The notes: a model not told the origin generated them from the letters alone. 64,000 bases of DNA from Trichocoleus sp. FACHB-40 (GCF_014695915.1 NZ_JACJPF010000039.1:1-64000), one strand, 5' to 3'. Counted from the stretch's first letter, positions 51,468 to 61,232 are shown. Numbers and translations are program-made.

Positions 51468-51827
51468 ATGATTCCGCAAGAAATGCTGAAACACCTCGTA
51501 GAGCAAGTAGATGGTTCTTCTCCATCGAAAGTGCTTCAAAAATCTGAGCAGACGGTGAATGAGGTAATATTTGAGTCAGATGTTGACGGAATACGCTATT
51601 ATGTGGTAAGATGCAACCCTAATTTTAGCAATCAGATTACTTTAAGCCCGCGTGAAGTGGCGATCGCGCGTTTGGTGGCACAGGGTCTACCTAACAAGTG
51701 CATTGGGAACCAGCTTGGCATCACCCATTGGACTGTCGCTACTTATTTGCGGCGAATTTTTAGCAAACTAGGTGTAACTTCTAGAACAGCTATGATTGCG
51801 CGGCTTATAGAAAAAAATTTGCTCTAA
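51468..51827 (+). CDS. LuxR-type DNA-binding regulator
   Basis: 119 residues. A LuxR/GerE helix-turn-helix occupies about residues 57-117 (LSPREVAIARLVAQGLPNKC, then IGNQLGITHWTVATYLRRIF and SKLGVTSRTAMIARL). The first 55 residues have no receiver or autoinducer domain; they contain a short strand pair (NEVIFESDVDGIRYYVVRCN). It is therefore a single-domain regulator whose input is unknown. The Fur-family gene is 138 bases downstream on the same strand and may be co-regulated. Confidence 0.9.
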   Translation: MIPQEMLKHLVEQVDGSSPSKVLQKSEQTVNEVIFESDVDGIRYYVVRCNPNFSNQITLSPREVAIARLVAQGLPNKCIGNQLGITHWTVATYLRRIFSKLGVTSRTAMIARLIEKNLL

Positions 51828-51965
51828 GAATAAAATCGCCTGAGTATTCTATCGTATAGGGTGCTTTACTTTCCCTCAACTTATAAACACTGGACATTCA
51901 CAGAAAAACTAGGTTAAAGTTGAAATGAGTTTGTCTTAGCAGATAAAAGTGTAAAAGTCCAAAGT

Positions 51966-52424
51966 ATGCAAAAAGAAGCGGCACCTGTCAAACCTATACG
52001 CTCCTTGGAGGATGCCTTAAATCGGTGTCAGACGCTGGGTATGCGCGTCAGCCGTCAACGCCGCTTCGTTCTGGAATTGCTCTGGCAAGCAAAAGAACAC
52101 CTTTCGGCGAGAGAAATCTATGACCGCTTAAATCAGGAAGGCAAGGATATCGGTCATACGTCTGTGTATCAAAATTTAGAGGCGCTATCGGCCCAAGGCA
52201 TTATTGAGTGTATTGAGCGTGCAGATGGTCGCTTGTACGGTAATATCAGCGATGCTCACAGCCATGTAAACTGTTTGGATACCAATCAGATTTTAGATGT
52301 TTACGTGGAACTACCGGAATCCGTGCTTAAAGAAATTGAACAACAGACAGGGGTTCGGATTACTGACTATTGTATTAACTTCTACGGGTACAAAGGTAAG
52401 GAATCAGACTCGCAGCCTGTATAG
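51966..52424 (+). CDS. Fur-family transcriptional regulator, PerR/FurC-like
   Basis: 152 residues. Winged helix: MRVSRQRRFVLELLWQAKEH, LSAREIYDRLNQEG, GHTSVYQNLEALSAQGII. The metal and dimerisation domain follows: DGRLYGNISDAHSHVNCLDT, QILDVYVELPESVL and ITDYCINFYGYK. There are no CxxC zinc pairs, and the HSHVNC cluster is as in cyanobacterial FurC, the PerR-like peroxide sensor. Which of FurA, FurB or FurC it matches is my reading of the N-terminal extension (KPIRSLEDALNRCQTLGM). Targets may include peroxidase and metal genes. Confidence 0.88.
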   Translation: MQKEAAPVKPIRSLEDALNRCQTLGMRVSRQRRFVLELLWQAKEHLSAREIYDRLNQEGKDIGHTSVYQNLEALSAQGIIECIERADGRLYGNISDAHSHVNCLDTNQILDVYVELPESVLKEIEQQTGVRITDYCINFYGYKGKESDSQPV

Positions 52425-52460
52425 TCATTTGTAATTATTTTCAACTCAATACTAAACTCT

Positions 52461-52539
52461 TGGTAGGGAATAGTTGAGGCACCTTACCCAACAGGATGAA
52501 GCAAAAGTTGGGTTTTGCAGTAGCTCAACCATTCCCAAC
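52461..52539. terminator. Nested inverted repeat between convergent Fur and NACHT genes
   Basis: Outer arms GGGAATAGTTGAG and CTCAACCATTCCC (12 of 13 positions complementary) enclose a stem of ACCCAAC with GTTGGGT. It lies between two convergent genes. Confidence 0.5.
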
Positions 52540-52550
52540 GCTGTGAGTAC

Positions 52551-55500
52551 CTAGTTGCGATTCAGAGGATTTTCTGCGATCGCTGTCTCATCATGGTACT
52601 CGTAATCTGCGTCTGTAGGATCTTCCTTTGGCAGAGTCGATCCCTCCAGCCCGTAAGTGTCTGCTACTACTGTCTCATCTTCTTCGCTCTCCTGATCATC
52701 AGGCAAGAACGGTTCTCCTTCGGCACTCTCTATCGGAAAAGCTGTAGATTCTGTTTCCACTTTAGTTTGATTGCTGCCCATCGATGGGAAGTAAGCTAAA
52801 CTTTGACGGTATGCCTGAAACTCCTCTAAGGAAAATATTGCTCCATTTTTCCTGGCATAGTGATGGTTTTGGTCATCTAGTAAAGCTTCAAACAGACAAG
52901 CATGGTTAACATTCGCTTGGGTAAGATTAGTTTTTAGCAGGTTAGCACCTGACAAATCAGCCCCTTCTAGCTTAGCTCCTGATAGGTTAGCTCCTGATAA
53001 GTTAGCTCCTGTCAAGTTAGCCCAAGATAAATTCGCTTGCTGAAGGTTCGCAGCTGCTAAATTTGTTCCAGTTAAATCAGCCCAGGACAAATTTGCTTGT
53101 TGCAAGTTAGCATCTGCAAACCAGGCATGATTTAAGTAGGCAGCAGTAAGTTGCACTTGCAAAAGGTTGTGTCGCGCCCGTTCCCAGAAAGCTGTAGGAG
53201 ACAGGACAGCGGTGCGACCGATGAAACTCAGCAAGGCGTCGGGGTCAAAATCCAGAGGCTGGTTGGGATCGCCGCAAGGCAAAAAGGGCATTCGACTTTG
53301 GCGGGCGATCGCGCACAGCAACAAAAATACATTCACCCCAACCGCAGCATCGATTTGCAGCACTTTTAGGGGGTTGTGCAGTGCTTGGAACTGGGCATAA
53401 ACCTGATGGGCAATTCCTTCATCCAACCAGCGACCCCGACAGTAAGCGCGATAGAAGCGATAAAGGCGTTTAAACAGCGTACCAAAACTAAAGTGTACTT
53501 CTTTGCGTTCTTGCTGTCGCCGCAGCCGCTCAACCACCATTTCTTCTATTTCAAATGACAACAAGCCATAACCTAGTAATTGGTAAAGATGCTGGGCTAC
53601 AGCAAGCGAGGATTTGATTGTAAAGTTGACTTCACCGTAGGTATCTTGAAATTGATCGGTGAGGGCTTGCAACTGGAGGGCAATTTCTTCTACACAGAGG
53701 TATTCTCCCAGGTTGGGATGAGAGAACTCAATGCTGGGGATTTGAGATTGGGAATTGGGGATTTGGAAGAAAAATATTGGTAAGTTGTCTTCTAAGTGCT
53801 TCGACTTTAGCGCTGATTTCGTCACCTTATTTTTAGAGGTTTGCACAATCGAAAGTGCTGTAACTTGCATTACTTGGCGCACGTCTTCGGGGCGACGGTT
53901 GGCTAAGAGATTAGCGATCGCATCCGTGCTGCGGTAGGCATGGGCTAGACCTTCCTTTACTACAAAAGGTATCGTGGTACTGCCAGCATCCGGGTATGCT
54001 AACAGCCAACAATAAATCCGGTCGTAAATTTCAAATTTGACCTCGGATAATGCCCGATGAAAAATGCTGTCGTCAAGCAAACCGTCTCGATGTAAAACAC
54101 CCATCAGATAAAGCATTAAAGGCTGTCCGACAAGGGTGTTAGCTACTGAACTAGCACCGCCTGGAGTTCTTTCTGGAGTTGGAGTAAAGGCACTTCTTTG
54201 TTTTAAAAAAGAAAAATATCCCTGTGCGATCGCTTTTGATTGTAGTTTCGCCCAATTCTTGAACCACTGGCGAAATTCATCTTGTTCTAGCGGCTGGATG
54301 GTTATTCGCCGCATCAATGGGAATAGAGAGTAAGGAATTTCTTCGCTTCCCCTACCCCATTCCCCGATTCCCCGGCGACTGGTGAGAATAATTTTGTGGC
54401 GAGGAGTACCTTTGGTTAAGGAGAGCGATCGCGCCTGAAATGAAGTTACCTGGTTCAGGAAGGCAGCGAAATGATATCCTGTGCGATCTGAGCGGGGCAA
54501 TTCATCCAAGCCATCCAGAATCAACAAGCAGGGAGGATGCAGCACTGAAAACCAACCATCTGCATCTTGGAATCTGCCCAAGGGGAAGGCGGAATTCAAT
54601 GTTTCTTCTAGAGTTTTCCCCAAAGTGGCATCCTTGAGGCGGATTAACACTGGCATCCACTTGGGATAGAGTTGCTGGGCAACGTATGTTGCGAATATCT
54701 GGCAGAAACTGGTTTTGCCCATACCCGGATCGGCTTCGATCACGGTAATAGTTTTCTTATCCTCCAGTTGCAGCGTCACCCACTCCATTAAATCAACTGG
54801 TGGCGAAGCGTCATTAGTGATCGCAGCCTTCCCCAAAGGCGGCTTAGTTGTAACTAATATCTCCTTGCCTTTTAGCGGCACGTATAAATCTTTTAAAGAA
54901 AAGGGTTCTGCCAGTAACGGATTTGAGAGAGATTGGAGTAGCGCCGCCCGATAGCTTTCCCGGTGTCGGTTGAGAGGAAAGGATTGAGGGGGGAAATTTA
55001 ATTCCGGTTCCTCAGAATTAAGAGTTGTTGAGAACCGAGAACTCTGATCGTTGCTTCCTGAAACTGGGATGTTATCATAACCAGTTACTAAACTTCCCAA
55101 CTGGACAAACTTTTGTAGTTGTGCCAAGGGGAGAGCATTTTGGGCGATCGCTTCCAGCAGATAACCAGGCAGTCCATTAGCCAAGCGTTGGGTAATTAGT
55201 TTAGCTTCTGTTTCCTCGGCACCATTGGCGATCAACCAGGCGATGCAGGTGCTGTTCATCTGCTGCACTAGAAACGAGTTGCCAATTTGCAAGAGGGCTT
55301 GTTCTGCCTGAGTATCGCTCAAGCGTCCGGGGCGCAGGGTTTTTAGAAAAGCTTGCAAATGGACATCAGCCAGGGGTGAATCCCACACCTGCCCATACAA
55401 GTCTTCCGATCCTCCTGGTATCCCGGCACGGGATAGCCACGGCCTTCTAAGTAAAGATTCTTGCTCTAAAATTCCTTGTAAAGCATTGATATAGGCAATT

Positions 55501-55787
55501 TGGAAGGTGAGCCAGGTGCCTTCGTTGCGCTTGAGGGGCTTTTTCTGACTTAGAATGTGCAGCAACCCAACACTCAGCTGGGAGACTACTCCTGCCACTA
55601 GACTCGCGGTTCTCAGGGGCAGTTCTAGGACTTCTGCCAAGGCGCTGATATCAAAAGGTGTCAGGCTCTTAACTTCCATGTCCTGTGCAATGCGAAAGGC
55701 AATTCCGGCGATTTGCGTGCCGGGGTGCCTCAAGGTCGCCAGTTCAATCTGGCGCTCCGCCAGCCAATGCCGAATGCTCAGGCTCAT
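52551..55787 (-). CDS. NACHT ATPase with C-terminal pentapeptide repeats
   Basis: 1078 residues, soluble. An alpha-helical N-terminal region (about 1-330) precedes a NACHT P-loop domain with Walker A EADPGMGKTSFC (near 355), Walker B CLLILDGLDELP (near 425) and sensor IILTSRRG. A long helical STAND-type region follows. Then roughly 12 pentapeptide repeats (consensus A[D/N]LxG, such as GANLSGANLSGAKLEGADL) form a beta-helix at about 890-980. The last 90 residues are acidic. QIPNSQSQIPS in the middle is encoded by a heptad-like intergenic repeat. STAND ATPases of this kind act as signal-responsive switches or antiphage sensors; here no effector domain is seen. Confidence 0.88.
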   Translation of the reverse strand: MSLSIRHWLAERQIELATLRHPGTQIAGIAFRIAQDMEVKSLTPFDISALAEVLELPLRTASLVAGVVSQLSVGLLHILSQKKPLKRNEGTWLTFQIAYINALQGILEQESLLRRPWLSRAGIPGGSEDLYGQVWDSPLADVHLQAFLKTLRPGRLSDTQAEQALLQIGNSFLVQQMNSTCIAWLIANGAEETEAKLITQRLANGLPGYLLEAIAQNALPLAQLQKFVQLGSLVTGYDNIPVSGSNDQSSRFSTTLNSEEPELNFPPQSFPLNRHRESYRAALLQSLSNPLLAEPFSLKDLYVPLKGKEILVTTKPPLGKAAITNDASPPVDLMEWVTLQLEDKKTITVIEADPGMGKTSFCQIFATYVAQQLYPKWMPVLIRLKDATLGKTLEETLNSAFPLGRFQDADGWFSVLHPPCLLILDGLDELPRSDRTGYHFAAFLNQVTSFQARSLSLTKGTPRHKIILTSRRGIGEWGRGSEEIPYSLFPLMRRITIQPLEQDEFRQWFKNWAKLQSKAIAQGYFSFLKQRSAFTPTPERTPGGASSVANTLVGQPLMLYLMGVLHRDGLLDDSIFHRALSEVKFEIYDRIYCWLLAYPDAGSTTIPFVVKEGLAHAYRSTDAIANLLANRRPEDVRQVMQVTALSIVQTSKNKVTKSALKSKHLEDNLPIFFFQIPNSQSQIPSIEFSHPNLGEYLCVEEIALQLQALTDQFQDTYGEVNFTIKSSLAVAQHLYQLLGYGLLSFEIEEMVVERLRRQQERKEVHFSFGTLFKRLYRFYRAYCRGRWLDEGIAHQVYAQFQALHNPLKVLQIDAAVGVNVFLLLCAIARQSRMPFLPCGDPNQPLDFDPDALLSFIGRTAVLSPTAFWERARHNLLQVQLTAAYLNHAWFADANLQQANLSWADLTGTNLAAANLQQANLSWANLTGANLSGANLSGAKLEGADLSGANLLKTNLTQANVNHACLFEALLDDQNHHYARKNGAIFSLEEFQAYRQSLAYFPSMGSNQTKVETESTAFPIESAEGEPFLPDDQESEEDETVVADTYGLEGSTLPKEDPTDADYEYHDETAIAENPLNRN

Positions 55788-56334
55788 GGCACCTCTATCA
55801 AAGGAAATAAATCAATATGCCTCTTCTTAGTTATGTTAAAGGGCAGCAGCGATCGCCACAGCAGCGATCGCTTGAGTAAAAGTTTTGTCGGGAGAAAGTT
55901 GGAGGAAGGCATAAGTAAAAACGGCCCTGATGAGGCAAGACAGGCAAAAGGCAAAAATGAAGAATCCTTCTCAAAGCTTTTTGCCGCCCCCCACGCCCTC
56001 CACCTGGTTCGCCAGCGAGGGAAAGTTAAAGAAATTTTATTGCTGGGAGGTTGGGAGGATCGCCTTTTTCCTGTTTTAGGGGGAGAGGGGGTAAAAGGGT
56101 TCAGGAAGGACATTCGTTAAATTGAAATTACAGACGGCTTCAAGCGGGGGAGAGGCATTCAAGCGAAAAATCTGTGGCTCTAATCCTAAATTCCAGCATA
56201 AAGGCTTAGGCTGTACAATCTCAAAACTTTTATTATCAGTCTTAGACCTTTTACAGTAGCGACGATTTAAATCCAGATAAAGTTGGCATCGCTTTTTGTT
56301 GCAGAACGCAGAATAAGGACAGGACTCAAGGGTA
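55788..56334. other. Intergenic region with HIP1-bearing direct repeat
   Basis: 547 bases between divergent genes. AGCAGCGATCGCCACAGCAG followed by CGATCGC is a short direct duplication of a HIP1-containing unit. The two opposing frames found here look like shadows: they share low-complexity Gly/Lys/Phe composition and no family. ATTCAAGCGAAAAATCTGTGGCTC near the right end resembles the 50.57 kb repeat. Confidence 0.45.
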
Positions 56335-58254
56335 GTGGTTGTGAGAAGACAGTTACAAGAATTTCAAGTACGAGCAGCTAATAGGTTGCGCTCTGGGCAA
56401 GGGCGTAAACTGGTGATCAGAGTTGTCCCGAATGCCAAAGCATCTGCCACGAGCGTTAAGGATGACGATTCTCCAGAAATTGAATCTAATGTTGAGGTTA
56501 TCCAAACCTCTATGGCACCGCCTAAAAAACGTGGCGGCTTATCGCGTTTGTGGTTGTTTTGGTTGACTTTGTTGTTAGGTTTGGGAGGGACGGTAGCAGG
56601 GGCGTTCTTTTGGCTGGCAACGATACCGCCGCAGGCTAACTGCAAAAATATCTCGCCTATAGCTCCGGAAACCGATCGGCTGTTTTGCGCTCAGCAGGCG
56701 GCCGAGACTGGTAAGTTAGATAAGTTGCTCGAAGCAATAACGTTTGTTCAAACTTTACCGCCGGATCACTCGCTCTACTCTCAAGCGCGCGGGATGATGG
56801 AGGAGTGGTCGAAATCAATTTTAGGGTTTGCCCAGGCAAAATTTGACGAGGGAGATTTAGCCGGAGCGATCGCTATTGCCCGCAAGATTCCTTCTGCAAG
56901 TCCTTTTCATCCCCAGGTGAAAGAGAGGATGCAACAATGGCAACTGGAATGGCGGCGGGGCGAGGAAATTAGTAAAAAATTCCATGTTGCTTTAAAAGAG
57001 CAAAAATGGTTTGAGGCTTCCCAGCTAATACAAAATCTATCTGCGTTAAATAGCCCTTACTGGGATGACGAAATAATCGAGCGACACGTCGATCGGATGT
57101 CCTTAGAAAGAGACGCTTGGCAGCAGTTGGAAGAGGCGCGAAATTTTGCCGATAGAAAGACGAGTGAGAATCTGGCACAAGCGATCGCTTTGGCGGGAAA
57201 AGTAGACTCTAAAAGCTACGTCAAACCCAAGGCGCAAGCTGATAGAAATCTCTGGAGTCAGGAATTGATCAAAATTGCAGCCGAACGTTTTCAGGAAGAA
57301 GATTATGACGGCGCGTTAACTGCTGCCAAGCTGGTTCCCTCTGATGCTTCAGTTTATACAGAAGCTCAAGATTGGATTAAACTCGGTCGCTCTTATGTCA
57401 TTGCCCAACAAGATAATATTTTCAGCTTTTTAGAAGCGAAAGCGGGTGTGCGCGAGATTTCGCCAAAAAGTCCCCTTTATCAGAATGCAAAAGATACAGC
57501 CAAAACTTGGGCTAATAATTTGCAAGATCGCGTCCATATGCACTATGCCGAAACCATAGCCAATTTCGATCAACCGTTGGCGTTCCAACTGGCAATTAAC
57601 CAAGCTTCTGCGATCGCGCCTCAGCGTCCCGGACGCTTACAAGCCCAAACTTTAATTGCTCATTGGCGCAAGCAAATTCAACAGATTGAAGACAGAACGG
57701 CTTTGTTGAGCGCTACACAACTGGCGACGCCAGGAACACTGGAAAGTTTAAAGGCTGCTGTTACCGAGGCGAGTAAAATTAAACAGGGTCAGCCTTTGCG
57801 GATAGAAGCACAAACCTACATCGCTCAATGGAATAAAAAAGTCCAAACGATGGAAGATCAGCCGATCTTGGATTTGGCAAAGGGTTTAGCAACTCAGGGA
57901 AATCTCAAAGCTGCTGTTGAAGCTGCCCAAAAAATTAGCCCCGGACGGGCTTTATATCCAGAAGCACAGGCGGCGCTGACTGAATGGGTGACACAAATTC
58001 AAACTACTGAAGATATGCCTATTCTTGACGCGGCGGTTGCTCTGGCGGCTGAAGGGCGGTTGACTGGTGCGATTAATAAGGCTTCTGAGATTCGTTACGG
58101 TAGGGCGCTGTATAGGGAAGCTCAAGGCGCGATCGCTCGCTGGGATGCGGAACGAAATGCGATTTGGGAGGCAAGACGAAGGGCTGCTGAGGCTGCGGCT
58201 TCACCAACAGAAGACTTTTCTGAAAGTGATTCCCAATCCCAGGATAATAACTGA
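56335..58254 (+). CDS. Large single-span membrane protein with helical repeats
   Basis: 639 residues from a GTG (56335; another GTG at 56341). One transmembrane helix (about residues 72-95, LWLFWLTLLLGLGGTVAG) separates a basic N-terminus from a long, helical, probably periplasmic part. That part repeats a unit of about 40 residues with the motif LAxxGxLxxAIxxAxxI...PLYxEAQxxIxxW, at least ten times and most regular towards the end (KGLATQGNLKAAVEAAQKIS, VALAAEGRLTGAINKASEI). It is like a TPR solenoid but with its own consensus, so I expect an envelope scaffold. Similar cyanobacterial proteins are sometimes labelled chromosome segregation ATPase, but no ATPase motif is present here. Confidence 0.8.
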   Translation: MVVRRQLQEFQVRAANRLRSGQGRKLVIRVVPNAKASATSVKDDDSPEIESNVEVIQTSMAPPKKRGGLSRLWLFWLTLLLGLGGTVAGAFFWLATIPPQANCKNISPIAPETDRLFCAQQAAETGKLDKLLEAITFVQTLPPDHSLYSQARGMMEEWSKSILGFAQAKFDEGDLAGAIAIARKIPSASPFHPQVKERMQQWQLEWRRGEEISKKFHVALKEQKWFEASQLIQNLSALNSPYWDDEIIERHVDRMSLERDAWQQLEEARNFADRKTSENLAQAIALAGKVDSKSYVKPKAQADRNLWSQELIKIAAERFQEEDYDGALTAAKLVPSDASVYTEAQDWIKLGRSYVIAQQDNIFSFLEAKAGVREISPKSPLYQNAKDTAKTWANNLQDRVHMHYAETIANFDQPLAFQLAINQASAIAPQRPGRLQAQTLIAHWRKQIQQIEDRTALLSATQLATPGTLESLKAAVTEASKIKQGQPLRIEAQTYIAQWNKKVQTMEDQPILDLAKGLATQGNLKAAVEAAQKISPGRALYPEAQAALTEWVTQIQTTEDMPILDAAVALAAEGRLTGAINKASEIRYGRALYREAQGAIARWDAERNAIWEARRRAAEAAASPTEDFSESDSQSQDNN

Positions 58255-58295
58255 AAATATCCATCTTTGCCCTGAAGATGGATATTTTGTACAGC

Positions 58296-58832
58296 TTAAC
58301 CCTGCTGCAATCTCTTGATCATAGCGTCCCATGTCCCACGTCCCATCACGCCATCAGGAGTTATGTTTACTGATTCCTGAAAGACTTTGACGGCGGCTTG
58401 TGTCTCTGGCCCATAGATGCCATCAATTGGGCCGTTATAGAGTCCTTGTTGTGTCAGTACACTTTGAACTTCTATAACTGTTGCTCCTCGGCTACCATAG
58501 CTCAGCAGTGGAGCTGTCTGAGGAATGTAACCTGTGATGGGACTAGATATGCCGGGTGTAGCACTTTCAATAGGCGCAGTTGGCCCCTCATTTCGCCCAG
58601 TTGGATCTATTGGATTTTGAGCATAAGGAGTTGAATTTCGATTCAACTCCATTGGTCTTTCATTATTACTAGGATTAATATCAGTTGGAGCCTCATTCAT
58701 CATCCCTGGATTTATCTCCGGGTAACGTGTCTGAGCATTTGCACGTCCACCGTTAAATAATAGCGGTGATAGAGAAATGGCAGAAAAAATACCCAGTGCC
58801 ATGAGACTTGATTTGACAATTTTGATTGCCAT
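58296..58832 (-). CDS. Secreted peptidoglycan-binding protein
   Basis: 178 residues. A signal peptide (about residues 1-34, ending GRANAQ), then a Pro/Asn-rich linker of about 70 residues, then one PG_binding_1 domain (about 108-178): LLSYGSRGATVIEVQSVLTQ, GLYNGPIDGIYGPETQAAVK and VFQESVNITPDGVMGRGTWD. It has no catalytic domain, so it probably binds or tethers the cell wall. Convergent with the preceding helical-repeat gene. Confidence 0.9.
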   Translation of the reverse strand: MAIKIVKSSLMALGIFSAISLSPLLFNGGRANAQTRYPEINPGMMNEAPTDINPSNNERPMELNRNSTPYAQNPIDPTGRNEGPTAPIESATPGISSPITGYIPQTAPLLSYGSRGATVIEVQSVLTQQGLYNGPIDGIYGPETQAAVKVFQESVNITPDGVMGRGTWDAMIKRLQQG

Positions 58833-59349
58833 AATCTGAATATCTCCTTGAGAGAATACAACGGAATAAATTCGGTTTCGGCTTTCTATATGTATTCCAG
58901 ATTACGAAAAATATTGCATTTAAACGTGGCTCTCAAGTTATAAATTACACTGAGAACAAATATAACCATAGATATACGTTAGGAGAATAAATTTACGCTT
59001 TCTGCTTTTTTTATGTGCTACCGCTCTTAGCTCAAACCAAGACTCCATCAAGGTTATCAGCTTTGAACAACATTTATTTACTAGATGATGTTGTAGAAAA
59101 AGCACGATTGAATATTATTTGAATAATTTAGGTATAAACAACAATTCTTTTAATAAATGGAGATAAATTTCCCTTAAATATAGGAATCATGTTTAAATTA
59201 GGAAAATTCTCGGACAGAAACCTAGTTTCGGGTATTCCCGGTAAATTTATACTGATTTGCCTCGAGCCGCTTAGCACTTTAGCCGATTCTCCCTGTAAAT
59301 GAGTAATCTGTTATAGCAGGGGATTGCGGCGTGAATAAGGAGGTTTTTG
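58833..59349. other. Intergenic region before the Ycf55-like gene
   Basis: 517 bases, AT-rich, between divergent genes. No frame, repeat or strong hairpin seen. It should contain the promoters of both genes. Confidence 0.4.
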
Positions 59350-61113
59350 ATGAGCGATCGCCAACTGGATGCCCAACGAGCGGCTCGCCCGTTTAAACTG
59401 ATCTTGATCGATAATGACCCAATCTTCCGGCTTGGTCTACGGATGGCGCTAGAGCCGTTTCCCGCCCTGCAAGTCGTCGCCCAATCAGATTCTGACGCAG
59501 CCGCCTTGGAGACGCTCGTCAGTAGCACTGGGACAGAAAACGCCCCGGACTTGGTAGTGTTAGAACTAGGTTTAGGTTCCTCTGGGTCGGATCGGTTGCC
59601 TGGGTTGCAGCTGTGTGGGGAATTAAAGACGCAGTATCCCAACTTGCCAGTATTTCTCCTGACTTGGGTTCAGGAACCAGCCCAGCTTGCAGCAGCAAAA
59701 GCTACAGGTGTGGATGGCTATTGCCTCAAAGGAACCGAAATCTCGGTAATAGCACAAGCTTTGTGTCAGGTAGCCTCTGGCGAAGCATATTGGTCAGAAC
59801 TTGTACAGACGCAAAATATCCTGTCTGTAAGGGGTTCAGGTGTCACACAGAAAAATCGTTCATTATTGTTGCTGCAAATGCGGCAGTCTGGACTAGGGCA
59901 AATTGAGGAAGCGATCGCTCAAGTAGCAGCCGAAATCCAAAATCCCAATCTTTCCAATCTAGACTGGTTCATTTTAACCGGAAGGCTGCGAGAACTGCGA
60001 GCATCGCGTTGGCTAGTGAATCAGCTATTGCCAGTGGTAGGAAGTCCAGAGGCGACTAGGAAGACCAAGGAGAATCTTTTTTTCACCCCCGTCCCAGCCC
60101 GTAGCACAGATGTCCCGCCTGTGAATCCCCAGCCCTCAGCACTCAGTCCTCAGCCTTCAGCACTCAGCGCTACTTTAAGCAAGATCCAGTATGGCGTGCA
60201 GAACTTGACTGGCGCTCCCTTGGAAATTGATATCCTGCGAGATGAGAAAAAACGGGAATTGCTTTATCTGATTCTGGATAAATTGCAGGATGTCTTAGAT
60301 GAACTGCGCTTGTCTCAGGTGCCGCCGGAAGCGATCGCGCAAAAGCGTTCTCTTATTTTATGCGATCTGTGGCAGCAGTCTACTACTGATTTCTTTGGCA
60401 AATATTACACGCTGCAAATTGGCAATTTAGAAGTAGACATTGTTAATACTTTGCTGCGAGATGTACTAATTGTTCAAACATCTATTTTGGATAAAATTCC
60501 TTTCCTGGTGGAGATGATTACGCATCTACTGTTTCAGACTCCACTTACAATCGAGAATGCTGTTTATCCCTATGGAACACCAGAAGCAAGGCAACATATA
60601 GAATTTATTTTAGAAAATTTAGTAATTCAAATTGCAAATAGTGTAGTGCAACCACTTCTAAATTATTTTGCCGAGGTGGAAGCGATTAAACAAGGTTTTT
60701 ATACCCGTCGCTTGATTTCATCGCGGGAAATTGCCCGTTTTCGTAATGAGTTGAGTTGGAAGTATCGTCGAGAAATTTATATTGAGGAGCCAAAAGCAAT
60801 TTTTGAAAGCCGATATATTTTATTGACTTTGAGTGGTGTCGGCATCAGAAAAATCTCTATTTATGCGCCTCGCGCATTTGAGTTAGAACAACTAACAGGC
60901 TTGCAACTAGCAGTTACGCTGCTGCTAGAAACACGGGATGCGATCGCGCCTCGTATCCGAGCAACCGTTGCTTTTTTAGGCAGCGGCGTAGTCTATATTT
61001 TAACACAAGTAATTGGGCGAGCCATTGGTTTAGTAGGTCGCGGTGTTATCCAAGGGATCGGTACTACTTTGCAGGAAACCCGCTTTGGAAAAAATAGTCA
61101 AAAACAAAAGTAG
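59350..61113 (+). CDS. Pseudo-receiver fused to a Ycf55-like (DUF3685) domain
   Basis: 587 residues from the ATG at 59350 (a TTG just before is also open). Residues 15-125 are a receiver domain: acidic pair Asp21 and Asp23 in LILIDNDP, and a Lys in GYCLKGTE. But the phosphoacceptor position reads LVVLELGLG, with Glu72 in place of Asp, so it cannot be phosphorylated normally. Residues about 230-587 match the DUF3685/Ycf55 family (LEIDILRDEKKRELLYLILD, YYTLQIGNLEVDIVNTLLRD, FYTRRLISSREIARFRNELS) and end with a hydrophobic stretch (FLGSGVVYILTQVIGRAIGL). The linker PQPSALSPQPSALSATL is repeat-derived. Function of Ycf55 is unknown. Confidence 0.85.
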   Translation: MSDRQLDAQRAARPFKLILIDNDPIFRLGLRMALEPFPALQVVAQSDSDAAALETLVSSTGTENAPDLVVLELGLGSSGSDRLPGLQLCGELKTQYPNLPVFLLTWVQEPAQLAAAKATGVDGYCLKGTEISVIAQALCQVASGEAYWSELVQTQNILSVRGSGVTQKNRSLLLLQMRQSGLGQIEEAIAQVAAEIQNPNLSNLDWFILTGRLRELRASRWLVNQLLPVVGSPEATRKTKENLFFTPVPARSTDVPPVNPQPSALSPQPSALSATLSKIQYGVQNLTGAPLEIDILRDEKKRELLYLILDKLQDVLDELRLSQVPPEAIAQKRSLILCDLWQQSTTDFFGKYYTLQIGNLEVDIVNTLLRDVLIVQTSILDKIPFLVEMITHLLFQTPLTIENAVYPYGTPEARQHIEFILENLVIQIANSVVQPLLNYFAEVEAIKQGFYTRRLISSREIARFRNELSWKYRREIYIEEPKAIFESRYILLTLSGVGIRKISIYAPRAFELEQLTGLQLAVTLLLETRDAIAPRIRATVAFLGSGVVYILTQVIGRAIGLVGRGVIQGIGTTLQETRFGKNSQKQK

Positions 61114-61232
61114 GAATAGCTTAAACAATGTAAAGTTAAATGCCACAAGCAGGTAATTCCTCCTTTTGGTGTGCTTCACAGAAAAATAGGCGCTGTAAAC
61201 TGTAACGATGTTGAGTAAATAAGTTGCGGGAG

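Noticed and set aside
55713-56120. Frames of 109 and 135 residues on opposite strands
   Set aside because: They overlap each other and the start of the NACHT gene, and their composition is that of intergenic DNA.
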